Shown: in pieces, positions 46,295 to 55,217 of the stretch
How the letters are laid out: each line of letters opens with the position of its first letter
Numbering within the stretch: the stretch's first letter is position 1
Assembly: GCF_021602025.1 (NCBI RefSeq)
Contig: NZ_BQHW01000011.1
Location: 102,854 to 166,853, forward strand
DNA from: Pseudomonas ceruminis
Lineage (GTDB): Bacteria > Pseudomonadota > Gammaproteobacteria > Pseudomonadales > Pseudomonadaceae
Length of the DNA: 64,000 bases
Direction: 5' to 3'
The notes under the pieces: model-generated
Told to the model about the DNA's origin: nothing
Databases searched by the model: none
Seen by the model: only the letters and a program-made list of their open reading frames with translations
Position numbers and translations under genes: made by a program

Positions 46295-47875
46295 CTACTT
46301 CGCCGCGAGGCTGACGCCCCACAACCGTGGTTTGGCCACCGGCCAGGAGTGATAGCCCTGCACGCTGTCGCGCAGCGCACCGGTCACCGTGCCGTTGTAG
46401 ATGATCACCATCGGCGTGTCGTGGATCATCATCCCGTGCAACTGATCGAACAGCGCCTGGCGCTTGGCCGTGTCGCTTTCACGCGTCGCCTGGCGCAGCA
46501 GTGCCTGAGCTTGCGGGTTGTCCCAGACCTTGCGCGGCTCCTTGCTCTTGTCGCCCATCAGCGAGTCGAAGCCCAGGGCGGGATCCAGCCGCGAGGAGTA
46601 GGAGAACGACATCATCTGGTAGTTGCCACTCTGGTAGCGCTCCAGCTGGGTGCCCCACTCGAGGGTTTCCATCTGGATGTTCAACCCGCTGGCCTGCGCC
46701 ATCGCCTGGGCCAACACGCCCATGTCGAACATCTGCTGGTAGCGCTTGTTGACCAGCATCTTGATCGGCTGGCCCTTGTAGCCGGCGTCCTTGAGCAGGC
46801 GCTGGGCCTGCGCAGGGTCGTAGTTGTAACCCTGCTTGGCCACCTCGTCGTGGAACGCACTGGTGCTCGGGATCGCCGAGTTGTTGGGCTGCGAGAGGCC
46901 GTTGGACAGGGCATTGACGATCTGTGCGTAGTCCAGGGAGTGGGCGATGGCCTGGCGAATGCGCAGGTCCTTGAGCAACGGGTCGTTGGTCTGGAACAGC
47001 AGGCCGCAGATGGCCATGATCGGGCTTGCCGACACCTGTATGCCCGGCAGCGCCTTGAGCTCCTGGGCATCGCTGGCGGTGACGTCCGGCAGCAGGTCGA
47101 CATTGCGCGACAGCAGCGCAGCCTTGGCCGACGAGGGGTCGGGGATGATCATGAAGCGCACGCTATCGACCAGCGCCTGCTTGTTGCCGGTGAAGCCATC
47201 GGGGCCGGCTTCATTGCGCGCGCTGTAGTGCTCGAAGCGCTCAAGCAGCACGTATTGGCCGGGCTTCCATTCACTGAACGTGAACGGCCCGGTGCCCACG
47301 GGTGCCTTCCAGCGGCCATCGGCGGCCAGCGAATCCGGGTGGAAGATGCCCGCGCCACCGCAGTCAGGGCGCGCCATCGAGGCGAGGAACAACCCATTGG
47401 GCTGGTCGAGGGTGAACACCACGGTTTGCGCATCAGGCGTCGCGATATCGACGATCTTCGCGCCGCCCCGGCCATCGAACTCAGGTAGGCAGCGCCACTG
47501 GGTCTTCGGGTCGAGGTAGCGTTGCCAGGTCCATTTCACATCGGCCGAACTCAGCGTTGCGCCGTTATGGAAATGCACCCCGTCACGCAAGGTGAAGGTG
47601 TACGTGAGCCCGTCGTCGGAGACCTGCACCGCTTGCGCCAGCAACGGCCCGACCGAGGCATCCTCACGGTGGGCTACCAGCCCTTCGACCACATGGAGGA
47701 TGACGGTGTCGGTGTTTTCGTCGCGGTTGACGCCCGGCTCGGTGCTGCGGATGTCGGCACCCAGGCCGACACGCAGCGTGGTTTCAGCCAGCGCGTGAGG
47801 TGCCAGGGTGGTCAGGGTCGCGAGGCCCAGCGCCTGCAAGGTACGACCCATTGCGGGATTACGGAAGCGATGCAC
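46295..47875 (-). CDS. Peptide-type ABC transporter substrate-binding protein (family 5)
   Basis: Periplasmic binding protein of 526 residues. The GTG start at 47875 has AAGGAG upstream; ATG at 47851 is an alternative. Signal peptide to about residue 30 (LAPHALAE). The mature protein begins TTLRVGLGADIRSTEPGVNRDENTD, which differs from plain peptide binders, and has VSDDGLTYTFTLRDGVHFHNGA and RIRQAIAHSLDYAQIV. It is the first gene of the transport operon that also holds oprD. The solute is probably the amide or ester cleaved by the hydrolase at 38888. Confidence 0.92.
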   Translation of the reverse strand: MHRFRNPAMGRTLQALGLATLTTLAPHALAETTLRVGLGADIRSTEPGVNRDENTDTVILHVVEGLVAHREDASVGPLLAQAVQVSDDGLTYTFTLRDGVHFHNGATLSSADVKWTWQRYLDPKTQWRCLPEFDGRGGAKIVDIATPDAQTVVFTLDQPNGLFLASMARPDCGGAGIFHPDSLAADGRWKAPVGTGPFTFSEWKPGQYVLLERFEHYSARNEAGPDGFTGNKQALVDSVRFMIIPDPSSAKAALLSRNVDLLPDVTASDAQELKALPGIQVSASPIMAICGLLFQTNDPLLKDLRIRQAIAHSLDYAQIVNALSNGLSQPNNSAIPSTSAFHDEVAKQGYNYDPAQAQRLLKDAGYKGQPIKMLVNKRYQQMFDMGVLAQAMAQASGLNIQMETLEWGTQLERYQSGNYQMMSFSYSSRLDPALGFDSLMGDKSKEPRKVWDNPQAQALLRQATRESDTAKRQALFDQLHGMMIHDTPMVIIYNGTVTGALRDSVQGYHSWPVAKPRLWGVSLAAK

Positions 47876-48316
47876 GGGAGAGGTTCTCCTTCGCTGAAGG
47901 ACCGGCGAGGCAGGCCCGGTCTCAAGGTTCTGATCGTATCGTTCTTGTTATGGCCTGACGGGGATCAGCGCCGGAAGCGATCTTGTTTTTTTTGGCTTGC
48001 AGGGACATATTCACAGCGTTCGATTGGAATGTAAATGTTTTTTTATTGATAAAAATACACACCATGCTAATCAAGCGGGCTCGCCGTGGCAGGCGTTGGA
48101 ATACACGGGTTGGGCTCAGGGGAAATATCGGTGCGGGAATGGGAACTGCGTCGAACGGTGCGTGGGATGCGTAAATAGCCGCGCAGGCGCATATGCCTGG
48201 GGTACCCGGAGGCAACCCAGGTGGCAGGGAACTCCAAGGTAGGCCATTTCACGGCCTTTTTAGTGCGCCACCATGGCTAGAGGCGAAGCGGTCGCTTCCG
48301 GTGAAACAGCGACCTC
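47876..48316. other. Intergenic region, promoter of the transport operon
   Basis: This 441-bp gap lies between the binding-protein start and the WYL-regulator stop. It has an AT-rich segment (about 47985-48065) where the promoter for the leftward operon should be. A short hairpin AGGCC/GGCCT followed by five T is at 48241-48261, reading rightward. The short frames in it have no ribosome site and I do not call them genes. Confidence 0.5.
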
Positions 48317-49195
48317 TCAGTCCAGGCTCAGCCAGGGCTTGAGCTCTGCCCGGTTGGCCAGTACCAGTTGCTGGGCCTCGGGCCTTGCGTCATGAACACT
48401 CGGGTTTACATGGAAGCGCCGCACCACATACTTGGCCAGCGCCAACGAGCTAGGCACCACCAAGCGCCCCTCGACCATGCCGTAGTCCACTTCGATGATG
48501 GCCTGCTGCGCGTCGGTCAGCCGCTCATCCGGCTTGAAGATGACTTCGATCGGCGTGTTCCACTCCACATCGCCGTCTATGCCGTTCTCGGTTTCATCAT
48601 CACGCAACTCGGGCACACCACGGAAACGGCTGAGGACAAAGTCGCGATACTTGCCGTTCTTCTCGCAATACGCCCGCACATGCCAGCGCATGCCGGTGTA
48701 GACCAGGGTATGTGGCGCGATGGTGCGGCCTTCCAGTGCCGGACTGTTGAAGGACACGTAGTCGATGTCCAGACGCCGCTTCTCCCTGCAGGCCTTGAGC
48801 AGCGGCCGCAGCACTTCAGGCTTGACCGAACGGTCCGGGACCCTGAGCACTTCAGTGTGGCCATAGGCCAATGCCAGGCCCTCGATATGTGGCGCACGCT
48901 CGTTGTTCTGGTTGAGCAGGTCCAGGTAGGCACTGGCGCTGTCATCGATGAACAGCGGCTTGAACTGCCGGGTGGGCACGTAGCCTTTTATCTGCTTGTC
49001 ATAGACCAGGTTCTTCGACGCGTAATCGGTGATGTAGGTGTTGATGTCTTTGGATGCCTGCTGGCGGCTGATACCAAAACTCTGCATCAAGTGGTTGGTC
49101 GTCAGTCGCCCCTCCCACCAGACCACCGTTTCAATCAGGCGGTAACGCAAGGCCAGGTCCCAGCGCGTCTGTTCCATTCGTTGTGTGCGTTTCAT
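48317..49195 (-). CDS. WYL-domain transcriptional regulator, BrxR/CapW-like
   Basis: A 292-residue regulator, start at 49195 with AGGA upstream; the frame extends to a TTG at 49240. N-terminal winged helix: LALRYRLIETVVWWEGRLTTNHLMQSFGISRQQASKDINTYI. The WYL domain follows, with VYTGMRWHVRAYCEKNGKYRDFVLSRFRG, and a WCX-like C-terminal segment. This matches the BrxR/CapW family that controls BREX, CBASS and other anti-phage systems. No BREX or CBASS genes are adjacent in this window, so it is either an orphan or controls the genes to its right. Inverted repeats lie upstream at 49301-49351. Confidence 0.88.
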   Translation of the reverse strand: MKRTQRMEQTRWDLALRYRLIETVVWWEGRLTTNHLMQSFGISRQQASKDINTYITDYASKNLVYDKQIKGYVPTRQFKPLFIDDSASAYLDLLNQNNERAPHIEGLALAYGHTEVLRVPDRSVKPEVLRPLLKACREKRRLDIDYVSFNSPALEGRTIAPHTLVYTGMRWHVRAYCEKNGKYRDFVLSRFRGVPELRDDETENGIDGDVEWNTPIEVIFKPDERLTDAQQAIIEVDYGMVEGRLVVPSSLALAKYVVRRFHVNPSVHDARPEAQQLVLANRAELKPWLSLD

Positions 49196-49278
49196 CCAGG
49201 ATCCTGCAAGGACTGCCAAGCTGTTTGGCGTGTCGTTCAATCTTACGTGTCAGGCAACAGGCGGAGCAAGGAATGGCG

Positions 49279-49351
49279 CATATGTAAACTAAACAGACAT
49301 ATGTACCGCCGCATTGACGTACATGAGCGCCAGCACCTTGAACGTGTACAC
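49279..49351. promoter_or_regulatory. Cluster of TGTAC-type palindromes, candidate operator of the WYL regulator
   Basis: CATATGTA is directly repeated at 49279-49286 and 49298-49305. ATGTAC-N12-GTACAT is an inverted repeat at 49301-49324, and GTGTACAC is a perfect palindrome at 49344-49351. Two further CTGTAC direct repeats occur around 49430-49452. They lie 85-160 bp upstream of the WYL gene start, in the gap before the small membrane-protein gene. Confidence 0.4.
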
Positions 49352-49535
49352 GCCACGGCATTCGGCGGCTGCACCACCTATCGCACTATCAGAATGCCTC
49401 GCCCGCCACCGGTAAGATCCGCACCGAACCTGTACCATTCATTTACCTGTACAAGTCACCATTATCGACATGTAATTTCAATAGACATATCTTCCTGCTT
49501 ACCGGCACAAAGCCACTATTCAAGGAAGCCTTACG

Positions 49536-49781
49536 ATGGAAGCTCTCGAAATCACTCTGCTGGGCGTAACCGGCACCATGCTGCTGGTGCAGGGCCTGCA
49601 GCATGCACGCATGGGCGATATCTGGAACTTGCTGAAACGTGATCGCGACCTGGAGCGCACCGCGCGCATCCATGAGCAGGAGAACACCGAGCTGCGCTCC
49701 GCGCTTCGCGCCGAACGTGAACATGTGAGTCAGCTGCAGCGCCAGGTGCACCTGCTGATGGGGCTTATTCCTGAAGCCTGA
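49536..49781 (+). CDS. Small membrane protein with coiled coil
   Basis: An 81-residue protein. One N-terminal hydrophobic helix (about 5-22, ITLLGVTGTMLLVQGLQHA) is followed by a charged coiled-coil segment (about 34-75, rich in E, R, Q and L). AAGGAAG lies before the ATG. It is divergent from the WYL regulator gene. I do not recognise a family; it would be a single-pass inner-membrane protein with a cytosolic helix. Holin or effector-partner roles are possible but unsupported. Confidence 0.7.
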   Translation: MEALEITLLGVTGTMLLVQGLQHARMGDIWNLLKRDRDLERTARIHEQENTELRSALRAEREHVSQLQRQVHLLMGLIPEA

Positions 49782-49959
49782 GGTGGGGCCGGGCCAGTCG
49801 TCTTGCACGGCAACGCCACCTGTGTGGCAGCAGCCCTAAAATCCTACTGGCTCGCTGCGTCGACAGCAGCGTCAGCACATCCTTGATGTTAGGCATACGG
49901 ATCATGCCCACTCAAGCGCGATGAATGGATCAGTACGCCTTTACTGCTACAAGCCACGC

Positions 49960-51390
49960 TTAACCCATCATGAATGCGTCAAGTTCCTCATGAGTGGTAA
50001 TCACAACGTCAGGTGCTACCCCAAGCGTCAACGCGAGCACCACGCTGCTTTGGAGAAGCTGAGTATTGTGCTTGATGTCGAACGCAACAGTCATCAGATC
50101 GCCCAGCTCGTCGAACGCTCGAAGAATGTCAGCTAGTAGCGCTTGGCACTGCTGATCGACCACTGACAAGTATTCGGCCAAGCGGGCGTCCATCGCAGCT
50201 TGAATCTGAGCTGACTGTCCCTTGAGAAACTCAGCGAACATCTTGCCCGCAACGGAGCCGACAATCGCCCCAATTACAGGGATTGGAATAAGTGTTTGCC
50301 CGGCTGCCGTGGCAATACCAACAATGGCAGACTCGGCACAGACCACAGTACCCAAGCTCATAAGCTCATCCAAATCGATACGCTCTGCATGGTAATCAGC
50401 GAGAAGCGTACTGACGCCTTTCGCCGCACTGACTACAGCGCCCGCAAAGGGCGCGGCCATCCCAGCAAAGTTAGTCATCAGGTAGATCGAGCCACCCGCA
50501 ATGGCACCACCTACGGCAGCCTTGCTCGTATCGATACCAACCTCTGCCCAATCCTCAACAGTAAAATCACCTTTAAAAGCGTTCTTGCCATCCTTGTACT
50601 TTCCATACAGGGCCGTAGTAAGCCCGATCGCACCACCAACGGCACCAGCGATTGCAGCAGCCTGGGCCACTTCAGCCAGTGACGGTCCATTCTCGATACG
50701 AATATCCCCCTTGCGCTGCTCATTGCGCGTAGCAAGCCGGTCTTGCTCCTGGTTGAGGGTGTCGAGAACCTTACCCTGCTGTGGATCGGCATAGTTCTGC
50801 AGGCTGGGCTTCACAACATCCTGGAATGGTCTGTCAGACGCCTCTTCAATCTCCTTTACCTTAGCCAGAATGGCTCTGACGGATTTGTCATTCAACGGCC
50901 CCGCCTCTCCATTCATCACCTGGACAATGGTTTCGTACTGGTCTTTCGGAATCTGATAGAACGACCCATCCCTGCCAAAACTCTGGTACTTAGCCATGTG
51001 CTCCAGCACATGGCTAAGCCCATTATTGGCACCGTTGATAAACTTCGATTGAACCGCGATGCCATTGAGCAGGAAGTCTTCCGGCGCGGTACGTCCCACG
51101 CCTTCGAACGTTGCAACAATACCTTGCTGCTCAATCAAGGATCGGGCGTTGCGGACACCGACCTCAACCTGCTCAGCGATTTCACCATGCTTGGTAAGCG
51201 GATTTCCCAGGATCTTAGAGGGGTCGCCCAGGAACTCGCGCACCTTATCAATCTGTTCGACCGCCCGTTGGAAAGCGCCATCCTGGGCATCTTGGAGCTT
51301 GTTAATGACATGCTCACGGACGGCGTTGATACCCTCAACTACCTGCCCACTAACTTGATCGCGAACCGTGCCCATCTGATCGCGCCCCAT
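49960..51390 (-). CDS. Uncharacterised membrane protein with candidate nuclease-like N-domain and glycine-rich hydrophobic segments
   Basis: A 476-residue protein. Residues 60-160 contain KHGEIAE (67-73), a later D105 and QSK (114-116), followed by a helix NNGLSHVLEHMAKY. The E-helix, D-x8-QxK pattern resembles the core of Mrr-like PD-(D/E)XK nucleases; this is a motif reading, not an alignment. Residues 238-262, 291-330 and 345-385 are glycine- and alanine-rich hydrophobic segments suitable for membrane insertion, and the C-terminus is helical. Its ATG overlaps the stop of the upstream gene (TAATG), so the two are co-translated and probably work as a pair. Codon use appears less GC-rich than in neighbouring core genes. 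Confidence 0.7.
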   Translation of the reverse strand: MGRDQMGTVRDQVSGQVVEGINAVREHVINKLQDAQDGAFQRAVEQIDKVREFLGDPSKILGNPLTKHGEIAEQVEVGVRNARSLIEQQGIVATFEGVGRTAPEDFLLNGIAVQSKFINGANNGLSHVLEHMAKYQSFGRDGSFYQIPKDQYETIVQVMNGEAGPLNDKSVRAILAKVKEIEEASDRPFQDVVKPSLQNYADPQQGKVLDTLNQEQDRLATRNEQRKGDIRIENGPSLAEVAQAAAIAGAVGGAIGLTTALYGKYKDGKNAFKGDFTVEDWAEVGIDTSKAAVGGAIAGGSIYLMTNFAGMAAPFAGAVVSAAKGVSTLLADYHAERIDLDELMSLGTVVCAESAIVGIATAAGQTLIPIPVIGAIVGSVAGKMFAEFLKGQSAQIQAAMDARLAEYLSVVDQQCQALLADILRAFDELGDLMTVAFDIKHNTQLLQSSVVLALTLGVAPDVVITTHEELDAFMMG

Positions 51391-52238
51391 TATTGGGGTG
51401 CCTTGTTAAGCAGCGGCCCTAAGGCATTCATGTGGTTGATCAATGCACCGAGCATATCCTTTTGCCCGGTATCGAACTGCTGATAGTTACGCGGTGCGGT
51501 ACGCACCAGCACACCGAGCAATTCGCTAACGCCGTTGGCGTGTTGCACGGTGCTACCGATCATGCGTGTCACCCACTCCTTGGCGACGTTCAACTTACGG
51601 ATCGAGACTTCGATCTGTGCACGATGCCCATCGGCCTCCTCGGCAATCTGCTTGTTCTTGCTACGTGCATACAACCCACCACCCACGAGAGCAGTAGCGC
51701 CGATACCCCAGCCAATAGGGCCCGCCAAGGCCAACAGTGCCGACCCGGCCGACATGCCGCCACCGCCTGCGGCAATGGCACCGCCGCCCAGCCAAGCGAG
51801 TGCGGCATTGGTGGCGGCCGCACCCGACAAGCCAGAGATCGCTGCACCTGTGGAAGCGGTACCGAAAGTCGTGGCAACCGCCATAGCAGCGGTAGGGGCA
51901 AACGCCGCAGTACCGACACCTGCGGCCACACCTGCAGCGGCCGAGGAGCCCGCAGTAAATTCAACCTTGTCTGCTTCGATCTTTAGTTTGTCGACCAAGG
52001 TACAGAATGATCGACCTTCGGCTTTGAAGGCCTGGTAGGACTTCTCAAACTCCTTGGGTTTGTTCGCTAAGGTTTCGATGTAACCTTCAACCTTTCTCAT
52101 CAGGTCGGTGCTGACCTGATGGCGTACGCCGTGCAGCTCAGTACACCCCTTTTCGACCTCCGCAGCCAGCAGTACCTGGCGCTTGCGCGACTTTTCTAGT
52201 TGCTCGAGCGCGTTTTTCTTCAGGTCACCATTGAACAT
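51390..52238 (-). CDS. Uncharacterised protein with coiled coil and large glycine/alanine zipper segment
   Basis: A 282-residue protein. Residues 1-92 form a charged coiled coil (KKNALEQLEKSRKRQ...). Residues 96-190 are a long glycine/alanine-rich hydrophobic region (for example ISGLSGAAATNAALAWLGGG and GAIAAGGGGMSAGSALLALA) ending ARSKNK. A second helical region completes the protein. Similar glycine-rich stretches are widespread in uncharacterised bacterial membrane proteins; I do not know a function. It is the first gene of a two-gene operon with the 476-residue protein. Confidence 0.72.
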   Translation of the reverse strand: MFNGDLKKNALEQLEKSRKRQVLLAAEVEKGCTELHGVRHQVSTDLMRKVEGYIETLANKPKEFEKSYQAFKAEGRSFCTLVDKLKIEADKVEFTAGSSAAAGVAAGVGTAAFAPTAAMAVATTFGTASTGAAISGLSGAAATNAALAWLGGGAIAAGGGGMSAGSALLALAGPIGWGIGATALVGGGLYARSKNKQIAEEADGHRAQIEVSIRKLNVAKEWVTRMIGSTVQHANGVSELLGVLVRTAPRNYQQFDTGQKDMLGALINHMNALGPLLNKAPQ

Positions 52239-52371
52239 AAAGCGAATTCCATCTCAGCTATGGCAAAGCGCCACATCATAATGAAATCGACCATGATGGC
52301 AATTGGCCTTTAATCAAATCGCTTTTTGCGCTACAAAGTGCCCCTTTTCGCCGTCACAGGGATAGATAGCA

Positions 52372-52953
52372 ATGAGCTTCACCATGCCCCCAAAGCAGGT
52401 AACAGTGGTTTATGCCGACGATTATGTCAGCGCCGCCAACATCATCGAAGCAGGGATTCAGGCGTATACCGGCTATCAGAGCCGATTGTGGAACGTGAAG
52501 GACTACGAAGCCGCCAAGTGCACGCTCGACAGCGATCAGCTAGTCCTGTTCTTAGGTGATTTTGAAGAGAACGCAGCAGCGAAGGCTTATGCGAAGGTGT
52601 TCGAACGCACAGAAAAAGCTAACGGTTGTGTCTACTCCATCGCGGGCTCCAAAGCGTTGATCCACGCTACAGGCGAGGCCGCACAGGATCCGTTGCCTGT
52701 GAATAGTGCTACTCATTTCTATAGCGACAGCGATGGTGTTACGCACGCCAAAGCCAGCGTCGAAGCATCCCAGGTAGCTGACTCATCGATATGGCGCAGT
52801 GCCGCCCAACTAGGTCTGGCTGGAGTCGGCGGATGGTTGATTGAAAAGCTGACTGCTCAACAATCGGTATCACGCCAGGAGCAAGTAGAAGTTGGCTGCA
52901 AGGCGTTCATGACAAAGCGGTTTGCCGATTGGGTAAAGTACGACTGCGCTTGA
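52372..52953 (+). CDS. Uncharacterised protein, divergent from the glycine-rich pair
   Basis: A 193-residue protein. The N-terminal 100 residues look like a small alpha/beta domain (VTVVYADDYVSAANIIEAG, QLVLFLGDFEENAAAKAYAKVF, GCVYSIAGSKALIHATGEA), in style similar to nucleotide- or phosphate-binding sensor folds, but no family can be named. About residues 143-160 (AAQLGLAGVGGWLIEKL) could be a weak membrane helix. AGGGA precedes the ATG; M5 is an alternative start. It shares a 133-bp control region with the operon at 51390-52238, so it may regulate, sense for or protect against that pair. Confidence 0.68.
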   Translation: MSFTMPPKQVTVVYADDYVSAANIIEAGIQAYTGYQSRLWNVKDYEAAKCTLDSDQLVLFLGDFEENAAAKAYAKVFERTEKANGCVYSIAGSKALIHATGEAAQDPLPVNSATHFYSDSDGVTHAKASVEASQVADSSIWRSAAQLGLAGVGGWLIEKLTAQQSVSRQEQVEVGCKAFMTKRFADWVKYDCA

Positions 52954-53252
52954 GCCTTAATGCTGCTTCAGCACGGGACCGATGCATTCACGCATCGCTG
53001 GGCACCAGCGCTCCTCGGCTTCTTCGCTCAGGGCGATAAGAGTCTTGATGCCACGTCGCACGGCCAAGGTACAAGGCCCTTCTCTCGAAGCGCCATGCAC
53101 AAAGTCTGGAGCACTGCATGAAGGTTCTTCGAAATTTCGGCGGAGGGTGCCAATTTCTGAGGCTCGGCAAGCATGCGAAGCGGTTAACGCACTGTTGTTG
53201 AGCCTTGACTTCAGCCATACAATCGCCCGTTTGCCCCCGACAGGAAGTCCTC
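52954..53252. other. Intergenic region without recognised gene
   Basis: This stretch of about 300 bp before the FlaR-like gene has no supported gene. A short minus-strand frame begins inside the next gene and shows no ribosome site or conserved features. It may be a decayed remnant. Confidence 0.5.
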
Positions 53253-53795
53253 ATGCAACGCATCGTCATCCTAGGCAACGGCGGCAGCGGCAAGTCAACC
53301 CTCGCCCGCGCCCTTGGCGAACGCCTGAACCTGCCCGTGGTTCACCTGGACAAACTCTTCTGGGAGCCCGGCTGGGCCGAGCCGGATGCCGAACAATTCC
53401 GCGACCGTGTGCGCAATGCAGTCGAGGGCGATACGTGGGTCTGCGAGGGCAACTATGCACGCCGCACGTTCGAACTGCGCTTGCCGCGCGCTGACCTGGT
53501 CATCTGGCTCGACACGCCACGGCTCACCTGTTTCATGCGGGTACTGCTGCGCCTCCTTCGAAACCAGCCGCGGCCTGATCGTGCGGCGGGTTGCGAAGAA
53601 AGGTTCGACCTGGAGTTTCTGAAGTTCGTGTGGACGTTCGACCAGGGTTACCGGCAAGACATCGAAGCAGTCCGCCTAAAGGTCGGGCCGCAGGTGCCTA
53701 CGCTTCACTTGCGTGGCAAGCGAGAAGTCAGGGCGTTTCTGGAAGGACTGCCCGCCACCCAGGGCGGTCCTGCGACGATGATCAACGGAGTTTAA
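53253..53795 (+). CDS. FlaR-like / adenylate-kinase-like P-loop protein
   Basis: A 180-residue nucleoside-kinase-like P-loop protein of the family named after topology modulation protein FlaR. Walker A is ILGNGGSGKSTLARAL; a lid-type basic region (RPDRAAGCEERFDLEFLKFVWTF) and DLVIWLDTP (Walker B position) follow. The start at 53253 has CAGGAAG upstream; the frame is open 48 nt further 5'. The biological role of this family is poorly known. It stands alone among accessory genes. Confidence 0.85.
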   Translation: MQRIVILGNGGSGKSTLARALGERLNLPVVHLDKLFWEPGWAEPDAEQFRDRVRNAVEGDTWVCEGNYARRTFELRLPRADLVIWLDTPRLTCFMRVLLRLLRNQPRPDRAAGCEERFDLEFLKFVWTFDQGYRQDIEAVRLKVGPQVPTLHLRGKREVRAFLEGLPATQGGPATMINGV

Positions 53796-53896
53796 AGCGC
53801 GTTACAAGTCTACCCGTTGAATAGAATTATCTGCCGTTGCGCGAGGGGCCCGAGCTGATTGGCCTGGACGCAGCTACCGAAATGGCATGGCAAGAC

Positions 53897-55021
53897 TCAG
53901 CAAACTTCGAATTTGTCGCCCTCACTGTCTTTGAGGAACACTGTGCCATGCATGAAAGACTCTCGCTCCTGAGCAGTGGTCAGCGCGAATTTAGCAAAGT
54001 GGGTATGAGCCACCCTTCTCAACTCTTCATGCCACAGCTCACGCGTTTCAAGGTCAGGAATGTTGCGTCCATCAAGTACATCTGGCGCATAGCGCTTGGC
54101 AAGATCAACCGGTACGGCATAGGACGTTCCAATACGCGAACGTAGATTGACGGTCGAAAGCTCCACGATGAGACCCGTTGGGCCCTTCGACAATAGTTGT
54201 TTGAGAACCTTCAGCTTGTTTTTCGCCGAGAAGCTCGTCGTCTTGAGCAGGCTGTTGTAATAGGGTTTGAAGTAATTGATGAGTCCCGCTTCGGCAAGGG
54301 AGACAACCTCATGCCGCTTGAGCCGTACGTTTTGGAGGCGTTTGAAGTGTGCCGAATCCGCTTCATCGTCTGCGTGAAAGCTGACGTTGAAATCTCCACC
54401 ATTGCTTACGATGGTACGTCCATGTTCAAAGCGGTACAGCAGTAGCAATACCTCCCGCTCGTAAAAGTTAGTCAGTGTGTCGGCAAGAATTCTCTGCAAT
54501 GTGGAGTGGCACTGAAGCCTGTCCAGCGCAGTACGCGCACGGGTGCGACCAATACCCTGCCCAACATAGAGCACTTCCATGGCCGTATCTGCGTCGGTCA
54601 GCGCATGCGTTGATGATGCGATGACCACGCTAACCGCCACCATTTGCTGGCCATGCGGCGTGATAGCAACCATGGCCACGCCATTAGCGGCAATGGCAAC
54701 GTCCACAATGGGCACGTTGGCGGGTATGCAGCTCTGCGGTATGTCGTATTCAAACGGCACCGTTACAGGGCCATGAGCACGGTGAACCAGGAAATTGCCT
54801 GCTACCCTCCGCCCGTTTAACGTAAATCGCTCCGGCTGCAGAAGGATGCGTGGCCGCCGGACGATGAGGTAGATGTTGCAGTTCTCCAGCGCAGCTAAGT
54901 GCGCTGGCTCGTGTTTCACGGTGTAGAGGTCTGCCGGCGTGAGCATGGCAGGGTCACTCGAATACAGATGAGTTGCCCCTTCCATGGAATACAAGCGTTG
55001 CACGTGGTTGATACCGTTCAT
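53897..55021 (-). CDS. GIY-YIG-like nuclease-fold protein
   Basis: A 374-residue protein, start at 55021 with AAAGGA upstream; an earlier ATG (55042) has a poor site. Residues about 147-260 contain LYVGQG, a following RALDRLQCHSTLQRIL-like segment (TALDRLQCHSTLQRIL) and EAGLINYFKPYYN. These resemble the GIY-YIG succession: GIY/YIG strand pair, Arg on the helix, and the Glu and Pro-x-x-N near the end. The first strand GIY motif is degenerate, so activity is uncertain. The N-terminal 140 residues are not recognised. It is convergent with the FlaR-like gene and divergent from the AAA ATPase gene, with 196 bp between their starts. Confidence 0.68.
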   Translation of the reverse strand: MNGINHVQRLYSMEGATHLYSSDPAMLTPADLYTVKHEPAHLAALENCNIYLIVRRPRILLQPERFTLNGRRVAGNFLVHRAHGPVTVPFEYDIPQSCIPANVPIVDVAIAANGVAMVAITPHGQQMVAVSVVIASSTHALTDADTAMEVLYVGQGIGRTRARTALDRLQCHSTLQRILADTLTNFYEREVLLLLYRFEHGRTIVSNGGDFNVSFHADDEADSAHFKRLQNVRLKRHEVVSLAEAGLINYFKPYYNSLLKTTSFSAKNKLKVLKQLLSKGPTGLIVELSTVNLRSRIGTSYAVPVDLAKRYAPDVLDGRNIPDLETRELWHEELRRVAHTHFAKFALTTAQERESFMHGTVFLKDSEGDKFEVC

Positions 55022-55217
55022 GGCGTCCTTTCCCCAACTCATTTTGGCCTTGCTGTAACGTCGCGATCAGATAGCACTGCGGGTACACTGCCAGTGCTCG
55101 GAAGCCCGCAGTCCGTGCCCCTTGGGTCGACAGTGCATCCTAGCAAGACGGGCGTGAGTGCTGTTTCGCGATTTGTTCACGGATGTCACAAGGGATGCTC
55201 TTACGGAGACGCACCGC

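Noticed and set aside
47983-48242. Short plus-strand frames in the gap before the WYL gene
   Set aside because: No ribosome sites and unlikely composition; the hairpin at 48241 alone is not enough to call a transcript.
52988-53293. Minus-strand open frame of 101 codons
   Set aside because: Starts inside the FlaR-like gene, has no ribosome site and an atypical Arg/Cys-rich product.
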